Assembly: GCA_034429745.1 (NCBI GenBank) | Contig: DAOUFY010000130.1 | Span: 1 to 9,077, forward strand | Source of the DNA: JBAXBF01 sp034429745 | GTDB taxonomy: Bacteria > Chloroflexota > Anaerolineae > Anaerolineales > DRKV01 | DNA length: 9,077 bases | Reading direction: 5' to 3' | Shown: positions 5,695-9,077 of the stretch, piece after piece | Layout of the letters: every line of letters starts with the position of its first letter | Position numbering within the stretch: position 1 is the stretch's first letter | Position numbers and translations under genes: made by a program | Notes under the pieces: model-generated | Databases searched by the model: none | Seen by the model: the letters and a program-made list of their open reading frames with translations, nothing else | Told to the model about the DNA's origin: nothing

Positions 5695-7844
5695 GCATTC
5701 GTAGAGATGACTTCAGCTGGAAAATATCTCAAATATCAGAAGTTTTGGAAGCTTTAGGAAGAGCAAGCAAGTTATATCCAAAACCAAAAGACTTGCCTCC
5801 ACTGCCAAAGCCTTTAATCAAATCCGATATTGAGCAAATAAGCCGATGGCTGAATAATGCAGCTGGTTTGTTAGCTCTTGAGATCGAGCCTGTATCAGCG
5901 AGATATGAGGAGGTTGAACAATTTCTTTGTAAAAGTGCGCCGGCAATTATTTTGTTGCCCCAAGAAGATGAGTTAAGCAATGAGGAAAAAGAAATAATTG
6001 TTTTAGTAAAAGGAGGCAAAAGTAGGGTATCTTTGCTCTGCCCGCATTTAGGAGTTAAACGAGTTGCTACTTCGTATATTCGTGATTTATTGTGTTTTCC
6101 ATTAGAAAAACCCATTAGCGACCAAATGGAGGTTTTACTAATGGAAGCAGGAATTCCTAAAGAACGCAGGATTGTTGTAAATAAAGCGATATTGAAAGAA
6201 CAGCTTGCTTCATACAATGTGATAGAAGGATGGTTGTTACGTCCATCACCAAGTGATGCTTTTTGGAAGTTATTGTTTCACGCGAAAATCCCTTTATATT
6301 TATGGCGAATGTTTTCTGCATATGGTGTTCAACAATTCTTATCCATATTTGCTTGGTGGATGATAGGGTTGGGCGTTTTTCAAGGACATTTTGAATGGGC
6401 TTGGCTTTTAGCGTGGGCTTTGGTTATGCTAACAGCTATTCCCTTTCAATTAATGATGGTAGAAGCACAAAGTTTGCTGGCGGTTCATAGTGGAGCAGTC
6501 TTTAAGCAGCGACTTCTTTTTGGAGTATTGCGTTTAGAGCCTGAAGAAATACGACATCAGGGTGCAGGTCAATTCCTTGGAAGGGTTATGGAATCATCTG
6601 CGGTGGAGTCGCTGGCATTGAGTGGTGGTTTAAGTGCAGTGTTGGCTGTAATCCAATTAATCGCAGCGATATGGATATTAGCACAAGGAGCTGGTGGAAT
6701 TTATCATTCATTATTGTTAGTGTTATGGCTGCTTTTCACTGCATTCCTAGGCTGGAGGATGATTGAACATAGTTATCATTGGACTAACACCTATAGAGAG
6801 ATGACCAATGACTTAGTTGAGAGCATGGTAGGCCATCGAACGAAGTTAGCACAACAGCAGATTGAAAAATGGCATGAGGAAGAAGACGCACAACTGAGCC
6901 GATATATTACACAAACCATACAACAAAATCGAATTAATATGTATGTTACTTTTATACCACGCGGATGGTTAATTGTAGGATTAAGTTTTATTACTATACC
7001 TATGATAGCTGCACCTCAAGCCTCACAGATCATCGCTGTTAGTTTGGGTGGAGTGATCCTCGCTTCTCAAGCTTTTCAAATGTTGATAGAAGGTTTGCAA
7101 AGCATTGTCGGTTTTATCTTAGCTCTTCAACAGGTAAAGCCAATATTCGATGCTGCTTCAAGGCAGCGCCTTATCTCACCCTTTTTTTTCAACGTTAATG
7201 ATAGGAGTGATAAAATCGAGCACGGTTCTTCGTCAACATTGCTTATCGGACGGGAGATTAATTATCGTTATCAACAGCATGGTCGTTATGTATTGAATAA
7301 TCTTTCTTTTGAGATAAATCAAGGTGATAGAATATTGCTTGAAGGTCCTTCGGGTGGGGGAAAATCAACTTTAGCAGCTGTATTAGCGGGCTTAAGGCAA
7401 CCAGAGTCTGGCTTGTTATTGTATTATGGCTTCGATCAAAAAACGATAGGAATAGAAGAATGGCATCGTCAAATTGTTTCCGCTCCTCAGTTTCAGGAGA
7501 ACCATGTATTTAATGAAACTTTCGCTTTTAATTTATTGATGGGAAGACGCTGGCCCCCATTACCTGTGGATCTAAAGGATGCCGAAGAAATTTGCCGCGA
7601 ATTGGGGCTAGGTGAATTGATTGATCGAATGCCGGCCGGGTTTCAGCAAATGGTAGGTGAGAGCGGCTGGCAGCTTTCACATGGTGAGCGCAGTCGTTTA
7701 TATATCGCAAGAGCTTTATTACAAGGAGCAGAAATTATTATTTTGGACGAAAGTTTTGGAGCTTTGGATCCGGAAAATTTAGCTCGTGCACTTCGCTGCG
7801 TATTGAATAGGTCAAAAACATTGATTGTTATTGCTCATCCATGA
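5691..7844 (+). CDS. ABC exporter with degenerate C39-like domain, ending at the H-loop
   Basis: A 717-residue transporter with fused membrane and ATPase domains. The start is the ATG of an ATGA overlap with the ParA gene. Residues 1-190 look like a C39-like domain without peptidase function: ALEIEPVSARYEEVEQ, then PAIILLP and RVSLLCPHLGVKRV recall the fold, but there is no N-terminal DCG and no catalytic His. Such domains bind substrate in HlyB-type exporters. Membrane segments lie at about 205-260, 308-358 and 415-475. The ATPase has Walker A GPSGGGKST (K558), a normal Q-loop SAPQF, a variant signature LSHGE (662-666) and Walker B IIILDES (D686, E687). The protein stops at AHP (H716-P717), directly after the H-loop His, lacking the usual last 25 or so residues; no frame downstream continues it. 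It may pair with the C39 exporter as a heterodimer. Confidence 0.92.
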   Translation: MSIRRDDFSWKISQISEVLEALGRASKLYPKPKDLPPLPKPLIKSDIEQISRWLNNAAGLLALEIEPVSARYEEVEQFLCKSAPAIILLPQEDELSNEEKEIIVLVKGGKSRVSLLCPHLGVKRVATSYIRDLLCFPLEKPISDQMEVLLMEAGIPKERRIVVNKAILKEQLASYNVIEGWLLRPSPSDAFWKLLFHAKIPLYLWRMFSAYGVQQFLSIFAWWMIGLGVFQGHFEWAWLLAWALVMLTAIPFQLMMVEAQSLLAVHSGAVFKQRLLFGVLRLEPEEIRHQGAGQFLGRVMESSAVESLALSGGLSAVLAVIQLIAAIWILAQGAGGIYHSLLLVLWLLFTAFLGWRMIEHSYHWTNTYREMTNDLVESMVGHRTKLAQQQIEKWHEEEDAQLSRYITQTIQQNRINMYVTFIPRGWLIVGLSFITIPMIAAPQASQIIAVSLGGVILASQAFQMLIEGLQSIVGFILALQQVKPIFDAASRQRLISPFFFNVNDRSDKIEHGSSSTLLIGREINYRYQQHGRYVLNNLSFEINQGDRILLEGPSGGGKSTLAAVLAGLRQPESGLLLYYGFDQKTIGIEEWHRQIVSAPQFQENHVFNETFAFNLLMGRRWPPLPVDLKDAEEICRELGLGELIDRMPAGFQQMVGESGWQLSHGERSRLYIARALLQGAEIIILDESFGALDPENLARALRCVLNRSKTLIVIAHP

Positions 7845-7849
7845 AAAAG

Positions 7850-7878
7850 TTGACAAGACAATAAGGATAAATTACAAT
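7850..7878 (+). promoter_or_regulatory. Consensus sigma-70-type promoter of the SPFH gene
   Basis: A perfect TTGACA (7850-7855), 17-bp spacer and TACAAT (7873-7878). Transcription would start near 7885, giving a very short leader of about 8-14 nt before the SPFH start. The gene can therefore be expressed separately from, and probably more strongly than, the upstream exporter operon. Confidence 0.75.
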
Positions 7879-7898
7879 GAAAACATTGCTAGGTGAAT

Positions 7899-9035
7899 AT
7901 GCTACTTGACAGAAGCTTAAACTTTGTTGCAACAGCAAGCTGGGTGCTATTTGCACTTATAGTGCTTGTGTATCTTTGGCGGTCTATACCTGCTGTAGGG
8001 GTTTGGGCTACTGTAAAAGGGCTCTTTAAAGTAAGAACATTAGTACTCCTAACCATAGTTGTAACGCTAAATTTGCTGAGTACAGCTTTGGTTTTTATTC
8101 CTCCACAGGAAATTGGGGTAGTAGTTTCCATCGTTTCTCCAGATGGGTACAGAGATCAACCTTTGAGATCGGGGTTGCATTGGATTGTTCCTTTAGCAGA
8201 GGAAGTGCACACGTACCCAATTTATTGGCAGACATATACGATGTCTCAAAAACCATTGGAAGGTCAGATGCGGGGGGATGATTCTATTTCTGCTAGAACC
8301 TCTGATGGGCAAGAAGTATTTATTGATTGTTCGGTTATTTTCAGGATTGATACACTTCAAGCAGTAAGGATATATATTGATTGGCAAAATCGTTATGTTA
8401 ATGATTTTGTGCGCCCTGTTTTAAGGGGAATTATTCGTACAAAAGTGTCACAGTACAAAGTTGATGAAGTAAATAGCTTCAAACGTCTGGATTTAGAGAA
8501 AGATTTAAGCAAGGAGGTTGGTCAAGCGTTTAGCGATAAAGGGTTTATTCTAGATCGTTTTATCTTGCGCAATATAACTTTCTCGAAGCAATATTCTGAT
8601 TCTGTAGAACAGAAGCAGGTTGCATACCAAGAAATGACTCGTACGGTTTATCAAGCAGAACAAATGAAAAATTTGGCAGAAGGACAAGCTAATCGTATTA
8701 AGATTGAAGCAGCAGCAGAAGCTGAAGCTATTAAGATTAAAGCAAATGCACAGGCACAAGCTTTGCAAGTCATTTCTGAAGCATTGATGAAAAATAAAGA
8801 TTTACTTACTTATCAATATATAGAGAAACTAGCTCCAGGCATAAGAGTAATGCTAGTGCCAAATAACGCACCTTATCTGCTGCCATTGCCCGACATTAAT
8901 GCTACTGATATTTCATCTGGATATCTGCCTAAACCAACGACCCCATCACCAACTATTATGCCAGAATTTTTGCTAACGAGAACGCCATTCCCAACACAAG
9001 TGTTGGCTACTGCAACGCCGACCCCTACACCATAG
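7899..9035 (+). CDS. SPFH/prohibitin-like membrane protein with Thr-Pro-rich tail
   Basis: A 378-residue member of the SPFH (stomatin/prohibitin/flotillin/HflK-C) family, which forms membrane scaffolds and can regulate proteases or organise membrane complexes. Two membrane segments (about 8-29 and 47-69) are followed by the SPFH domain (about 70-240: IPPQEIGVVVS, GLHWIVP, ARTSDGQEVFIDCSVIFRID), an Ala/Glu-rich helical part (EGQANRIKIEAAAEAEAIKI, about 264-300) and a Pro/Thr-rich end (TPSPTIMPE... TATPTPTP). The loop between the membrane segments carries Arg and Lys (VKGLFKVRT). By the positive-inside rule it is cytoplasmic, placing the SPFH domain and tail outside, as in HflK/C. The start is uncertain: ATG 7899 or GTG 7893, with AGGTGA (7891-7896) close to both. 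It has its own strong promoter. A link to the exporter is suggested only by position. Confidence 0.92.
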   Translation: MLLDRSLNFVATASWVLFALIVLVYLWRSIPAVGVWATVKGLFKVRTLVLLTIVVTLNLLSTALVFIPPQEIGVVVSIVSPDGYRDQPLRSGLHWIVPLAEEVHTYPIYWQTYTMSQKPLEGQMRGDDSISARTSDGQEVFIDCSVIFRIDTLQAVRIYIDWQNRYVNDFVRPVLRGIIRTKVSQYKVDEVNSFKRLDLEKDLSKEVGQAFSDKGFILDRFILRNITFSKQYSDSVEQKQVAYQEMTRTVYQAEQMKNLAEGQANRIKIEAAAEAEAIKIKANAQAQALQVISEALMKNKDLLTYQYIEKLAPGIRVMLVPNNAPYLLPLPDINATDISSGYLPKPTTPSPTIMPEFLLTRTPFPTQVLATATPTPTP

Positions 9036-9040
9036 TGGGG
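9022..9040 (+). other. Weak GC-rich hairpin at the end of the SPFH gene
   Basis: CCCCTAC and GTGGGG can pair, with a bulged T, across the stop codon. What follows is GGCTAAAAAAG, not a run of T, so it is a poor intrinsic terminator, though it might slow 3' degradation. Beyond it the sequence is AT-rich with a 12-bp palindrome AATAATATTATT (9056-9067) and no gene before the window ends. Confidence 0.25.
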
Positions 9041-9077
9041 GGCTAAAAAAGTATTAATAATATTATTCTATAAAATA

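Noticed and set aside
5729..6217. 162-residue minus-strand frame inside the second ABC gene
   Set aside because: Antisense to a strongly supported coding region with no recognisable domain or start signal; a chance open frame.
7845..7898. Frameshifted remainder of the second ABC ATPase domain
   Set aside because: None of the three forward frames here encodes anything like the end of an ABC ATPase domain, and the region is filled by a consensus promoter.
7877..7909. Ten-codon frame (MKTLLGEYAT) with an upstream AAGGAT, overlapping the SPFH start
   Set aside because: The consensus promoter at 7850-7878 would start the transcript near 7885, after this ATG, so it would not be translated from that message; possible only on read-through from the operon.
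9056..9067. Palindrome AATAATATTATT
   Set aside because: Low-complexity AT-only palindrome with no loop; easily produced by chance in AT-rich spacer DNA.
1..9077. CRISPR array, tRNA, rRNA, insertion sequence or integrase
   Set aside because: No regularly spaced repeats, cloverleaf-like sequence, rRNA-like segments, terminal inverted repeats or transposase motifs were seen.

Overview
This window most likely comes from a member of the Chloroflexota, probably close to the Anaerolineae. That is an inference from three things: moderately AT-rich DNA, an SPFH protein ending in a Thr-Pro repeat tail, and a peptide-export gene set of a style I associate with that phylum. No rRNA or other marker gene is present to confirm it.

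Left region (1-740): three small genes lie around a regulatory region. On the minus strand are a 64-residue single-LysM protein (89-283) and, 36 nt further on, the start of a second small gene that runs off the left edge (1-52). On the plus strand is a 63-residue Gly/Pro/Ser/Thr-rich peptide (486-677) with its own extended -10 promoter and a strong intrinsic terminator. All three carry the same short motif, [IL]-K-x-x-[IV]-K-A-[GS], near the N-terminus; in the two minus-strand genes it falls at exactly residues 3-10. None has a recognisable Sec signal, although a LysM domain would normally act outside the cytoplasm.

Central region (757-7844): a tightly packed plus-strand operon encodes a single-domain RNase D-like DEDDy exonuclease, a very short HlyD-like membrane-fusion protein without the coiled-coil/lipoyl part, a 943-residue ABC exporter with an intact N-terminal C39 cysteine peptidase domain, a ParA-type ATPase, and a second ABC exporter whose C39-like domain lacks the catalytic residues and whose protein ends immediately after the H-loop. 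Gaps are 2 nt, 23 nt, 61 nt and a 4-nt ATGA overlap.

Right region (7850-9077): a strong consensus promoter just after the operon drives an SPFH/prohibitin-like membrane protein whose SPFH domain and TP-rich tail are predicted to be extracytoplasmic.

How the parts may work together (inference): C39-ABC exporters cleave a leader from their substrate and export the remainder. The shared N-terminal motif of the small genes, ending in A-G or A-S, is a good candidate for an unusually short leader that sends structurally unrelated cargo, including a LysM cell-wall protein, through the two-ABC exporter. The mini membrane-fusion protein, ParA ATPase and SPFH scaffold would be accessory parts in a cell without a conventional outer membrane. 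This substrate-transporter link is the main discovery candidate of the window and is not proven by sequence alone.
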